Below are positions 36,001 through 44,819 of a stretch of 64,000 nucleotides of DNA, piece by piece. Below the pieces are notes generated by a model. That model made no database searches. It was given only the letters and a program-made list of their open reading frames with translations, and was not told the origin of the DNA. Position 1 is the stretch's first letter. The number at the start of each line of letters is the position of its first letter. The stretch covers positions 1 through 64,000 of the forward strand of contig JAHFRP010000004.1 of assembly GCA_023266195.1 (NCBI GenBank). Reading direction: 5' to 3'. Both the position numbers and the translations under genes were made by a program. Origin of the DNA: Sulfuricella sp. (lineage in GTDB: Bacteria > Pseudomonadota > Gammaproteobacteria > Burkholderiales > Sulfuricellaceae).

Positions 36001-37112
36001 TTCAAAGGGGGGAACACGACGCGGGGAGAGGCCCTTCCCTCCTCGAATCCCTGTCCGCCTTCATCCGCAAAAAAACCGGCCAGGAAATCCCCCCCGACAC
36101 CTGGAAAGACGCCGATATTCCGCCCCACCTCTCGATGAACTTCAAAGTGGTGGACGAAGCCGGCGCCGAGCTGGCTTCCGGCCGCAACCTCGCCGAACTC
36201 AAGGACCAGCTCGGCCAGGCCGCCCGACTCACTTTCGCCCAGGCGCCGCAGCTCGACATCGAGAAGGAAGGCCTGACCAACTGGGATTTCGGCGACCTGC
36301 CGGAGAAAATCGCCTTCACCCACCGCGGCCAGTCCCTCACCGGCTACCCGGCGCTGGAAGACGACGGCGATTCGGTCTCGATCCGCCTGTTCGACACTCC
36401 CGAAGCGGCGCAAACCGCCCTGCGCGCCGGCGTGCGGCGGCTGTTGCGGCTCGCCCTCAACCCGCAGATGAAGCAGCTGGAAAAAAACCTGCCCAACTTC
36501 ACCCAGACCGCCCTGCACCTGCGCGCCGTCGCCAATCCCGACGATCTGAGGGAAGACCTGCTCACCGCCATCGCCGACCGCGCCTTTATCGGCGACGACG
36601 AGCTGCCCCGCACCGTCAAGGCCTTCAATACCCAGAAAGACCGCGCCCGCACCCGCCTCGCCGCCGTGTCGGACGGCGCCTGCCGCGTCCTCGCCGCCAT
36701 CGCCGCCGATTACCAGATCGTGCAAACCCGCCTCGCCGGCAAGCTGCCCCACCCGGTGGCGCAGGACATCCGCGAACAGCTCGGCGACCTGGTCTACAAG
36801 GGCTTTCTCGCCGCCACCCCGTGGGAGCAGCTGCAACACCTGCCGCGCTACCTCAAGGCCATCGTGCGCCGCCTGGAAAAGCTCGCCGGCGCCGCCGAGC
36901 GCGACGCCAAGTGGACGGCGGCGTTCCGCGAGCTGTGGCAGGATTATGCGAAGCGGGCGGAAAAGCACCGCAAGGACGGAACCGGCGACGCCGAGCTAGC
37001 GAAATTTCGCTGGATGCTGGAAGAGTTGAGGGTATCGATGTTCGCGCAGGAGCTGAAAACGCCCTACCCGGTATCGGTAAAGCGCTTGCAGAAAGTTTTG
37101 GAAGGCATGTAG
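33015..37112 (+). CDS. hrpA: ATP-dependent RNA helicase HrpA (DEAH box)
   Basis: VIVCGETGSGKTTQLPKIC, IIIDEAHERSLN, TSATIDAERFS, QRAGRCGR; GTG start; three in-frame repeat insertions. Confidence 0.96.
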   Translation: MQSTLRTLATALPGCMIADRHGFRRQIDKLRSLAAANKPIAAPLQQLQAAVEKSAETLRCRLERLPRPDYPEELPVSGKRHEIAAAIEKNQVVIVCGETGSGKTTQLPKICLELKRGAAGLIGHTQPRRIAARTVASRISQELKSPLGQAVGYKVRFTDKSSPDSYIKLMTDGILLAETQNDRFLWAYDTIIIDEAHERSLNIDFLLGYLKQILPKRPDLKVVVTSATIDAERFSRHFGGAPVIEVSGRLYPVEMRYRPLAPARAAALRPPRPQAGEGRGEGLSIEEPTEADLEDAILDAVDEVSRLGSGDILIFLPGEREIRDTAEALRKHHPAGAEILPLFARLSAAEQERVFHPGGARRIVLATNVAETSLTVPGIRYVIDPGYARLLRYSYRSKVERLQIEKISQASANQRAGRCGRVMSGVCVRLYAEDDFNTRPAFTDPEIRRSNLAAVILRMKALGLTDIDDFPFLEPPDSRAIADGFKLLEELGAVDGERTLTETGRQLAKLPIDPRIGRMILAARAENCLAEVLVIAAALSVADPRDRPMDKQQAADDKHRQFQDENSDFLGYLKLWAFYDEALKHKKSNRKLLDLCREHFLSATRLREWREIHGQLHAQAVEMGLKPNQVPAGFEEIHRALLAGLLGNIGVKTETAEYAGTREIKFHLFPGSAIYKKAPKWVMAAELTETTKLYARTAAKIEPEWVEKVAGPMLRRHYFDPHWEKNTAQVAAFERVSLYGLTLVPRRRVHYGTINPAESREIFIRGALVAGEFNTRAPFFVHNRKLVAEVEELEHKSRRQDVLVDEERIYAFYDARIPAGIHNGADFDKWRRGAERSPLPNPLPKGEGANEKGARSDRLLFMSRDDLMRHGADAITVELFPETMKVGETACKLAYRFEPGHPLDGVTLTVPLHLLNQMDGRPYDWLVPGMIREKLTALVKALPKRLRSACVPVPDFVTAALVGMLHTPPFEKEGPGGDLRSDELASAVKSPLTPLFQRGEHDAGRGPSLLESLSAFIRKKTGQEIPPDTWKDADIPPHLSMNFKVVDEAGAELASGRNLAELKDQLGQAARLTFAQAPQLDIEKEGLTNWDFGDLPEKIAFTHRGQSLTGYPALEDDGDSVSIRLFDTPEAAQTALRAGVRRLLRLALNPQMKQLEKNLPNFTQTALHLRAVANPDDLREDLLTAIADRAFIGDDELPRTVKAFNTQKDRARTRLAAVSDGACRVLAAIAADYQIVQTRLAGKLPHPVAQDIREQLGDLVYKGFLAATPWEQLQHLPRYLKAIVRRLEKLAGAAERDAKWTAAFRELWQDYAKRAEKHRKDGTGDAELAKFRWMLEELRVSMFAQELKTPYPVSVKRLQKVLEGM
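33793..33868. repeat. Family A repeat inside hrpA (copy 1)
   Basis: CACTTCGTCCCCCTCGCCCGCAGGCGGGAGAGGGCCGGGGTGAGGG; matches intergenic copy at 49115-49172. Confidence 0.85.
35520..35580. repeat. Family A repeat inside hrpA (copy 2)
   Basis: AGCCCTCTCCCCAACCCTCTCCCGAAGGGCGAGGGAGC. Confidence 0.85.
35914..36015. repeat. Family B paired repeat inside hrpA (copy 3)
   Basis: CTCCCCCCTTTGAAAAAGAGGGGCCGGGGGGGGATTT...AAATCCCCCCTAACCCCCCTTTTTCAAAGGGGGGAAC. Confidence 0.88.
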
Positions 37113-37123
37113 GAGAATAACCG

Positions 37124-37576
37124 ATGCAAATCTGGGTCGATGCCGACGCCTGCCCAGCCGTGATCAAGGAAATCCTGTTTCGCGCCGCCGAGCGGCGGCA
37201 GATTTTCGTCACGCTGGTCGCCAACAAACTGCTGCGCACGCCGCCTTCGCGCTTCATCAGGGCGATCCAGGTGCCCGCCGGTTTCGACGTGGCCGACGAC
37301 AGGATCGCGCAACAGGTGGAAAGCGGCGACCTGGTGATCACCGCCGACATTCCGCTCGCCGCCCAGGTGATCGAACGCGGCGGCCACGCGCTCAATCCGC
37401 GTGGGGAGTTCTACACCCCGGACACGATCCGGGAACGCCTGAACATGCGCGATTTCATGGATACGCTACGCAGCAGCGGCGTGGAAACCGGCGGCCCGTC
37501 GGCGTTCAGCCAAGGCGACCGAAAAGCGTTCGCCGGCCAGCTGGACCGCTGGCTGGCGAAGAACGTGAAGGCTTGA
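37124..37576 (+). CDS. YaiI/YqxD family protein (DUF188)
   Basis: [23 protein letters not shown]...[27 protein letters not shown]. Confidence 0.93.
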   Translation: MQIWVDADACPAVIKEILFRAAERRQIFVTLVANKLLRTPPSRFIRAIQVPAGFDVADDRIAQQVESGDLVITADIPLAAQVIERGGHALNPRGEFYTPDTIRERLNMRDFMDTLRSSGVETGGPSAFSQGDRKAFAGQLDRWLAKNVKA

Positions 37577-37637
37577 TCGCGAGGGGCGGCGTCCGCCGCT
37601 CCGAGTTGCCAGGGAAACGGCTGGACAAATCAAAAAT

Positions 37638-37710
37638 CGTCATTCCGGCGAAAGCCGGAATCTTGGTTTATCAATGGGTTACTGGATACCGGCTTTCGCC
37701 GGTATGACGG
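37638..37710. repeat. Inverted repeat family I
   Basis: CGTCATTCCGGCGAAAGCCGGAATC...ACTGGATACCGGCTTTCGCCGGTATGACG. Confidence 0.8.
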
Positions 37711-37734
37711 GTTCGGCAGTTAATCAGCGCTTCC

Positions 37735-39159
37735 CTAGAAATGCCGGCTGTAAACCAGCTGGCCGTTGAACTGCTCGTGGCTGGTGGTGATGCCGGTCAT
37801 ACCCGAAGTGGCCGTCACCTTGGGCGCATAGCTCACGGCCAGGTCGAGATGCGACAGCTTGTCGAAGGCATAGCCGAAGCCCGCGGTGACGTGATTCTTG
37901 ATGGTGGCGGGAAAAAGCGCGTTGAGATAGGTATCCGGCACCGGGTTGTTCGCCATGTTCAAGCCAGCGCGCAGGGTCAGCGCATCGGTCATGCGGTAGG
38001 CCGCGCCCAGCATCACGACGTTCTGGTCGCTCCAGTTCTGAAAGAACACCACGTCCATCGAGGTGCCGTTGAAGGCCGCGGCCGGCCCGACGTTGCCCGA
38101 GGCGGCGAACACCATCTTGAAATCCTTCAGCACCGCGGCCCAGTTGATGCGCTTGTAGTCCGCCGCCAACGTCCATTTGTCGCTGGCTTCATAGGAAACG
38201 CCGAGGCCATAGGTTTCCGGCCACTGGAAATCCTTCACGGTCATCCTGCCGGCAACGGGAATGGTCTGGTTCGCCGGGCCGCCGCCGGCGAAATCGACGT
38301 TGAACGAGACCGTGGCTTCCTGCGCTTCCAGGTCGTTCAGGCGGGTCTTGGAGTGGTAGGTGGCGCCGATGGTGGTCTTGCCGTCGAGCTTGTAGGTGAA
38401 GCCGATCTTGCCGGCGTAGCCGGTGCCCACCGCCTGGCCGGTGTAGGGGTTGTGGTTGGAGAAATCGAAATAGCCCCAGTTGACGGCGCCGATTTGGCCC
38501 GGCCCACCGCCCATCATGCCGCCGAAAGTGTTCACCATGCTGCCCGACGCCGTCGCCATCGGCGAAGTGCCGCCCGCCATCTGCAGGAACGAAGCGCCGT
38601 TGACCGCCATCTTCAAATCCATGCCGGCCCAGACGTAATCCAGCGAGCCGCCGACTTTCAGGTTCGGGCCCGCGTCGTAGGCGAGCGGGAAAATCACCCG
38701 GCCGACACTCACTTCGGAGCGGTTGACCAGGCCCGGCGAGGGCGTCTGGTTGGCGGGGTTGGACAGGATCGAATCGCTGCCGTATTCGGTGCCCATGCCG
38801 CCCTGGCCGTACATGCCGACGCCGAACAGCAGCCCGTCGCGCTTCCTCGCCCAGCCGAACGCCGGGCCGCCGAACAGGTCGGCGCTGGAACGCGATGTGA
38901 CGCCGCCGGCGGACGACTTCACCTGCGGCGAGAGAAAGCCCAGAGCCAGGTCGAGCGTGGTTCCGTCTTCCATCATCGCCAGCGTCGCCGGGTTGTTCAT
39001 CATCGCCGCGGTGCCGTTGTCGTAGGCCATCGAGGCGCCGCCCATGCCCAGCGCCATGGCGCCGTAGCCCTCCATGTTCATGCCGTTGGTGGCTCCAGCC
39101 AGGCGGGGAAGCAGGCACGCCGCCAGGGCGCCGGCCAGTGCGATTTTTGTTGTTTTCAC
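37735..39159 (-). CDS. FadL/OmpP1/TodX-type outer-membrane transporter
   Basis: ATNGMNMEGYGAMALGMGGASMAYDNGTAAMMNNPATLAMM; C-terminal LVYSRHF. Confidence 0.88.
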   Translation of the reverse strand: MKTTKIALAGALAACLLPRLAGATNGMNMEGYGAMALGMGGASMAYDNGTAAMMNNPATLAMMEDGTTLDLALGFLSPQVKSSAGGVTSRSSADLFGGPAFGWARKRDGLLFGVGMYGQGGMGTEYGSDSILSNPANQTPSPGLVNRSEVSVGRVIFPLAYDAGPNLKVGGSLDYVWAGMDLKMAVNGASFLQMAGGTSPMATASGSMVNTFGGMMGGGPGQIGAVNWGYFDFSNHNPYTGQAVGTGYAGKIGFTYKLDGKTTIGATYHSKTRLNDLEAQEATVSFNVDFAGGGPANQTIPVAGRMTVKDFQWPETYGLGVSYEASDKWTLAADYKRINWAAVLKDFKMVFAASGNVGPAAAFNGTSMDVVFFQNWSDQNVVMLGAAYRMTDALTLRAGLNMANNPVPDTYLNALFPATIKNHVTAGFGYAFDKLSHLDLAVSYAPKVTATSGMTGITTSHEQFNGQLVYSRHF

Positions 39160-39394
39160 GGAATCAGGTCTATCGATAAATTAAAAGCCGGCCAGAATAT
39201 CAGCTAATTCGAGCATTAAAAAACGTTAATATGCTTATTTCGCATGTTCCGCGCCGCGCGATCCAATCTTGCCAACCTGCCGGGCTTTCGATACGCTTCA
39301 AAGGGATAAGCATTACAGCCTTATTCGGCCGCCGATAGCCGCAGGTAACCACCTATATTTCAAGGCGTTGCAAAAGCGATCATGTTGTTATTGT

Positions 39395-39586
39395 GATTAA
39401 TTTTTACTTTGTCAGATTGAATTCGCATCGGATTCGCACAGTGCCATCCCCCTTTGAAAAAGGGGGATTTGAGGGGGATTTAAAAATGCCTGCAGGTCGT
39501 GGCGCCGCTTTAAATCCTCCCTACCCCCCCCTTTTTCAAAGGGGGGAACATTACCGTCAGCCAAGTCTGACAAAGTAGAATTAATC
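39395..39586. repeat. MITE-like element: 24-bp inverted ends enclosing a family-B repeat pair
   Basis: GATTAATTTTTACTTTGTCAGATT ... AAGTCTGACAAAGTAGAATTAATC; inside, TCCCCCTTTGAAAAAGGGGGATTT and CCCCCCCTTTTTCAAAGGGGGGAAC. Confidence 0.7.
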
Positions 39587-39646
39587 GGCGTTTATTTGCG
39601 TTTATCGGCGGTTAACTGTTTTTTTTGGAAACTCGGGAGCCACTCC

Positions 39647-40327
39647 ATGACCACGGACGCAATCAAGCTGGTGGAAGCGATCATCAAGGCGCAGATGGCC
39701 ACCGGCCACGGCAGCCGACGGGCGGACAAGCCGGTCGTCACGCTGTCGCGCGATTTCGGCAGCGGCGGGCGCGAGGTGGCGGAATTGCTGGCCAAGCGCC
39801 TGGCGGTGCCGGTCTACGACAAGGAATTGCTCGACGCCGTGGTGGAGCGCTCCGGCGCCGACCCCCAGTTGATGGCGCAGCTCGACGAGAAGACGCGGGG
39901 TTTTCGGAATTCCTGGCTGGTTTCGCTGCTGTCCGGCGAAAACGTGCTGACGGAGAATTACCGCCATCACCTGGTCAAGGTGGTGCTGGCCATCTTCAAT
40001 ACCGGCAACGGCGGCGTGATCATCGGGCGCGGCGGCCATTTCATCCTGGCGCAGCAGGACGTGTTCCGGGTGCGCCTGATCGCCTCGCCGGAAACCTGCG
40101 CCGAGCGCGTCGCGAAAAGCCAGGGCGTCCCCCTGGAAGAAGCGCGCAAGCTGGTGGCGGAGGTCAACGAGGGGCGCAGCAAATTCGTCCATGACATCTT
40201 CAGGCAGCGGCTCGACAAGCCCGCCGCCTTCGACCTCACCATCAATACCGACCGCCTGAGCAAGCACGACGAGGTGGCCGAAATCATCTTTTTCGCCATG
40301 CAGTGCCGGCACCGCGGCGACATCTAG
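39647..40327 (+). CDS. Cytidylate kinase-like family protein
   Basis: VVTLSRDFGSGGREVAELLAKRLAVPVYDKELLDAV; GGVIIGRGGHFIL. Confidence 0.88.
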   Translation: MTTDAIKLVEAIIKAQMATGHGSRRADKPVVTLSRDFGSGGREVAELLAKRLAVPVYDKELLDAVVERSGADPQLMAQLDEKTRGFRNSWLVSLLSGENVLTENYRHHLVKVVLAIFNTGNGGVIIGRGGHFILAQQDVFRVRLIASPETCAERVAKSQGVPLEEARKLVAEVNEGRSKFVHDIFRQRLDKPAAFDLTINTDRLSKHDEVAEIIFFAMQCRHRGDI

Positions 40328-40339
40328 GCCAGTCAGGCG

Positions 40340-40777
40340 ATGAGCATCCGCGGTGCGACCATCCAGGTCGATATCGTCAGCCTGGAAGAAGAAATCTACT
40401 CCGGCGAGGCGCTGCACGTCACCGCGCCCGCCCTGCTCGGCGAAGTCGGCATCCACCCGCGCCACGCGCCGCTGCTCTCGCCGCTGCGCGCGGGCGAAGT
40501 GCGCATCGTCACGCCGCAAAACACGAAAATCCTGATCTACGTCTCCGGCGGGCTGCTTGAAGTGCAGCCGGATCTCGTCACCATCCTGGCCGATACCGCG
40601 GTGCGCGCGAAGCAAACCGACCAGGCCGCCGCTGCGGAAGCGAAAAAGCTGACGGCGGAGGCGGCGCTGCACCAGGGCCGTTTTACCCGCGAGGACCGGG
40701 CCTACGCGGAACTGCTCGCCGGCATCGCGGAAATGATGGCGGGAAAAACGCCGCATGGAAAGCGCCGGCGCTGGTAG
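40340..40777 (+). CDS. Stand-alone F1 ATP synthase epsilon-subunit-like protein
   Basis: IQVDIVSLEEEIYSGEALHVTAPALLGEVGIHPRHAPLLSPLRAGEVRI...VSGGLLEVQPDLVTILADTAVRA. Confidence 0.88.
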   Translation: MSIRGATIQVDIVSLEEEIYSGEALHVTAPALLGEVGIHPRHAPLLSPLRAGEVRIVTPQNTKILIYVSGGLLEVQPDLVTILADTAVRAKQTDQAAAAEAKKLTAEAALHQGRFTREDRAYAELLAGIAEMMAGKTPHGKRRRW

Positions 40778-40810
40778 CGCGGCTCGATTAACCACAACGT
40801 TTAGCAGCAT

Positions 40811-40875
40811 GTAGGTAGGAGCGGCCTCCTGGCCGCGATTCCGGAAATCGCGGCCAGGAGGCCGCTCCTACCTAC
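40811..40875. repeat. BIME family D
   Basis: GTAGGTAGGAGCGGCCTCCTGGCCGCG...GCCGCTCCTACCTAC. Confidence 0.9.
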
Positions 40876-40935
40876 AGCAAATTTTTCAACGCCATCCCGC
40901 CCCTGCATTTCGCGCAGAAAACCCGCGACGCCCGA

Positions 40936-41823
40936 TCAAGCCCTTTTCCCGACCCCAATCGGGCTTTCCCCGCTGGCGGCGCGTTCCTCGGCACCCAGGG
41001 CGCGCAAGCTATCGAGCGCGTTCGCCAGCATGTCCTCCTGCCGGTCCACCGGGAATACCATATAGGCGGGCAGCGTGAAGGACGGACTGTCCGGCACCCG
41101 CCACAACTGTCCCTGGGCGATCAGCTCGCGGGTCATGCGCAGGGGAAAATACCCCGATCCGCCGCAATGCATGATCTGCTGCATCACCACCCAGCCGATG
41201 TTGGCCGTGATCGCCGACGGCGCGATTTCCGGAAAGCTCGTGGTGAACTGGGCATGGAATTCCGATCCCCAGTCCATGTGGATATAGCCTTTATCCGGCC
41301 AGGGAATGGTCGGCTCGGTGGACACCAGCACCAGCACTTCCTCGAACAGGCGCTCGATTCCCAGCCCCGGCCGGCTCTCCGGCGTGTACATGACGCCGAT
41401 ATCCACCGCGCCCTGCACCAGACCCTGCATGATGCCTTCCTCGAAGCCGACTTCCAGCCACAGGGAAATATCCGGATGGGTTTTCCGCATCCGCTCCACC
41501 CACTGCGGCAGAAAACCGTCCCAGAGCGCAAGGCGCCCGCTTATGGTCAAACTGCCGCGGAAACCGGCCGGAAGGCCGACATCGTGCCTGGCCTGTTCCA
41601 GCGTCTGCACCAGCGTCTTGGCGTGGCGCAAAAAACGGCGCCCGGCCTGGGTGAGTTCGGCGCCGCCCCGTCCGCGCCGGAACAGAACCGCGCCCAACTG
41701 ATTCTCCAGCGCCTGGATGCGGGCGCTGACGGTGGACTGCGTGACATGCAGGCGCTCTGCCGCGCGCACGAAATTTCCGGCAGCCGCGACGGCAAGGAAG
41801 GTGCGCGCGAATTCGATATCCAT
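40936..41823 (-). CDS. LysR-type transcriptional regulator
   Basis: MDIEFARTFLAVAAAGNFVRAAERLHVTQSTVSARIQALENQLGAVLF. Confidence 0.93.
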   Translation of the reverse strand: MDIEFARTFLAVAAAGNFVRAAERLHVTQSTVSARIQALENQLGAVLFRRGRGGAELTQAGRRFLRHAKTLVQTLEQARHDVGLPAGFRGSLTISGRLALWDGFLPQWVERMRKTHPDISLWLEVGFEEGIMQGLVQGAVDIGVMYTPESRPGLGIERLFEEVLVLVSTEPTIPWPDKGYIHMDWGSEFHAQFTTSFPEIAPSAITANIGWVVMQQIMHCGGSGYFPLRMTRELIAQGQLWRVPDSPSFTLPAYMVFPVDRQEDMLANALDSLRALGAEERAASGESPIGVGKRA

Positions 41824-41919
41824 TAGTACATCCTTATATATTGGTTTTTCCGATATATAAGTCATAAAAATATCGTTTGTCAAATAAATAACGAATGGCT
41901 ACTCTGAACTTCGGCAGCT

Positions 41920-41983
41920 GTAGGTCGGGCACCCCGTGCCCGACAATGGCATGGATTTGTCGGGCACGGGGTGCCCGACCTAC
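41920..41983. repeat. BIME family C
   Basis: Same two-arm structure. Confidence 0.9.
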
Positions 41984-42067
41984 ATGATGAGTTGCAGGGT
42001 GCGCCCTATGCGGCGTTTTCCGCGATCGGGGATAACTCGACCCACAAAAAATAACCGGCTCAAGGCA

Positions 42068-43237
42068 ATGCAACCCAATACCCTGTTTTCTTTTCTATTT
42101 CCTGTCCAGTCCTCGGTCACCCACCGCGAGAAGATCGTCTCCGGCCTTGGCGGCGTGCTCGCCATCTTCCTCACTACCCTGGTCACCAGGGATTTCCTCG
42201 GCGCAGTCACCCTGCCTTTCCTGCTCGCCTCCATGGGGGCCTCCACCGTATTGCTGCTGGGCGCGCCGCACAGCCCGCTGTCGCAGCCGTGGTCGTTCGC
42301 CGGCGGACACCTCGTTTCAGCAGCCATCGGCATCACCTGCGCCGTCAACGTCCCGAATGTCTATCTGGCGGCGGGGCTGGCCGTGGGGCTGTCCATCAGC
42401 GCGATGTACTACCTGCGCTGCCTGCACCCGCCCGGCGGGGCCACCGCGCTGCTCACAGTGATCGGCGACCAGAAGATCCACGCGCTGGGCTACCACTTTC
42501 TTTTCATGCCGGTGCTGACCAACGTGGCCATCCTGCTCACGGCGGCCCTGGTCATCAACAACCTGATCCCCGGCCGGCGCTACCCGCTGGCCCTGCGCCC
42601 GCACGGGAAGAGCCATGCCGTGCCGTCGAAAGCGCCGGTCAAACTGGGCTTCGACGCCGAAGACCTGCACCGGGCGCTGCGGGAAATGGACGGCTACATC
42701 GACGTCGCCGAAGAAGACCTGACGCGGATCTACGGGCTCGCCACGCTGCACGCCCATCAGCGCGGCCTGGGCAACCTCACGTTGCGCAGCGTGATGACGC
42801 CCGGGGTGGTCGCGGTGGAGGCCGGCGCCCGGCTGGAGCAAGTGTGGGAACTGCTGCGCCACCACAGCATCCGCGGCGTTCCGGTGATCGACGACGAGCG
42901 CCGGGTGATCGGCATGGTCGCCATCGCCGACTTTCTCAAGCAGGTGAACTGGCGCATGTGCGAGACGCTGGCGCAGCGCCTGAAACTCGTCTTCAAGCGG
43001 CAGTCGAAAATTTCGGTGCACGCCATCATGACCGCGCCGGCGATCACCGCCACGGCGGACACGCCCCTGACCCAGGTGTTCCTGATCTTCAAGGAAAAAG
43101 GCATCAACCACCTGCCGGTCATCGACGAAGGCCGCCGGCTGATCGGCATCGTCACGCGGCTCGACCTGCTCTCGGCGCTGTATGGCGATCTGGGCTCGAC
43201 GCAGTCTCCAATCCCGGTGGGTCAGGCTCCAGCCTGA
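42068..43237 (+). CDS. HPP-family membrane protein with C-terminal CBS pair
   Basis: LASMGASTVLLLGAPHSPLSQPW, CLHPPGGATALL, two CBS repeats (SVMTPGVVAVEAG..., AIMTAPAITATAD...). Confidence 0.92.
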   Translation: MQPNTLFSFLFPVQSSVTHREKIVSGLGGVLAIFLTTLVTRDFLGAVTLPFLLASMGASTVLLLGAPHSPLSQPWSFAGGHLVSAAIGITCAVNVPNVYLAAGLAVGLSISAMYYLRCLHPPGGATALLTVIGDQKIHALGYHFLFMPVLTNVAILLTAALVINNLIPGRRYPLALRPHGKSHAVPSKAPVKLGFDAEDLHRALREMDGYIDVAEEDLTRIYGLATLHAHQRGLGNLTLRSVMTPGVVAVEAGARLEQVWELLRHHSIRGVPVIDDERRVIGMVAIADFLKQVNWRMCETLAQRLKLVFKRQSKISVHAIMTAPAITATADTPLTQVFLIFKEKGINHLPVIDEGRRLIGIVTRLDLLSALYGDLGSTQSPIPVGQAPA

Positions 43238-43345
43238 CCTCGCCGGCGCGGCGCCCCCACAAAGCGCCGGCCTATATCTCATCTTGTCCTGCCGCCCGCC
43301 CCTGCCTACAATGGGCGGCTCGATCCACCGCATCGCAGAAACGAA

Positions 43346-44674
43346 TTGCCCAACCTTTTTGCCCGCCGATCCCGGCATCTCTGGCTGTCGGTACGCCAAT
43401 GGAAGCGTCGGCTGCTGTTCTGGAGCGGCGCCGTTTGCGTCGGCGCGGCCGCCGTGTTCTTCGCCAAGGGGAGCGAACAGGCCAACCTGCTGTTCCACCG
43501 CATCGTCGCGTTCTCTCCTTACCTGCCGCTGCTGATCGCCCCCGCCGGCCTCGCCCTGGTCGCCTGGGTCACGCGCCGGTTTTTCCCCGGCTCACAGGGC
43601 AGCGGCATCCCCCAGACCATCGCCGCGCTGGCCATGCCGGATCGCGGCGCCCGCGCGGCCGTGCTGTCGCTGCGCATCGCCTTCGGCAAGATTTTTCTGA
43701 CGCTGCTCGCCCTGCTGTCGGGCGCATCGGTGGGGCGCGAAGGGCCGACGGTCCAGATCGGCGCCGCCATCATGCATGCGCTGGGCAGCCATATCCGCTT
43801 TACCCGACGGGACATGGAAAGAGGGCTGATCCTGGCCGGCGGCGCCGCCGGCGTCGCCGCCGCCTTCAACACGCCGCTGGCCGGCGTGGTGTTCGCCATC
43901 GAGGAAATGAGCCGCTCCTTCGAGGAAAAAACCAACGGCACCGTGCTCACCGCGGTGATCGTCGCCGGCATGGCTTCGCTCGCCATGATGGGCAACTACA
44001 CTTATTTCGGCCATACCTCCGCCTCGCTCGGCTTCGGCCAGGGCTGGCTCGCCGTGCTGTTCTGCGGCGTTGCCGGCGGGCTGGCCGGCGGTTTGTTCAG
44101 CCGGATACTGACCGCATTCGCGGGCGGCGTGCCGGGCCGCGCCGGCGAGTCGATCCGGCGACACCCGGTGGCGTTCGCGGCCCTGTGCGGCTTTCTCCTC
44201 GCGCTGATCGGGCTGTTGTCGGGCGGCACCACCTACGGCACCGGCTACCAGGAAGCCAAAACACTGCTGGAATCCGGCCACGCCGTGCCGGATTCCTACG
44301 GCGCGCTCAAGATGCTGGCCACCATCGTGTCCTATCTGAGCGGCATCCCAGGCGGCATCTTCGCGCCGTCGCTGGCTGTCGGTGCCGGCTTCGGCGCCAA
44401 CCTGGCCGGCCTGATGCCCTATGCGCCGTCCGGAGCGGTCATCGTCCTCGGCATGGTGGCCTATTTTGCCGGCGTGGTTCAGGCGCCGATCACCGCATTC
44501 GTGATCGTGATGGAAATGACCGACAACCACGGCCTGCTGCTGCCGCTGATGGCGGCGTCCATCATCGCTTCCGTGACCTCGCGCCTGGTATGCCGCAAAC
44601 CGCTGTACAAGGCCCTGGCGGAAAATTTCCTGAAACGCCCGGCCGCTCCCAAGGCAATCACCGGCCAATCCTGA
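43346..44674 (+). CDS. ClC-family chloride channel/transporter
   Basis: GSGIPQTIAAL, GREGPTVQIGAAI, GGIFAPSLAVGAGFG; TTG start. Confidence 0.92.
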   Translation: MPNLFARRSRHLWLSVRQWKRRLLFWSGAVCVGAAAVFFAKGSEQANLLFHRIVAFSPYLPLLIAPAGLALVAWVTRRFFPGSQGSGIPQTIAALAMPDRGARAAVLSLRIAFGKIFLTLLALLSGASVGREGPTVQIGAAIMHALGSHIRFTRRDMERGLILAGGAAGVAAAFNTPLAGVVFAIEEMSRSFEEKTNGTVLTAVIVAGMASLAMMGNYTYFGHTSASLGFGQGWLAVLFCGVAGGLAGGLFSRILTAFAGGVPGRAGESIRRHPVAFAALCGFLLALIGLLSGGTTYGTGYQEAKTLLESGHAVPDSYGALKMLATIVSYLSGIPGGIFAPSLAVGAGFGANLAGLMPYAPSGAVIVLGMVAYFAGVVQAPITAFVIVMEMTDNHGLLLPLMAASIIASVTSRLVCRKPLYKALAENFLKRPAAPKAITGQS

Positions 44675-44788
44675 ACGCCCTTTCCCGCAAGGCACCGAAT
44701 TGGAGCGACGATAGTTTTTACGTCCCCATCATGGTGCGCACTACCCCGGTACGTCGGCCTTTTCCTACCCATCCTGAAGACAAACACA

Positions 44789-44804
44789 TGGCACGAAGTT
44801 TGCG
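44789..44804 (+). promoter_or_regulatory. Candidate sigma-54 (-24/-12) promoter upstream of nasT
   Basis: TGGCACgaagtTTGCG matches TGGCAC-N5-TTGC. Confidence 0.75.
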
Positions 44805-44819
44805 TTGGATTATCGAACA

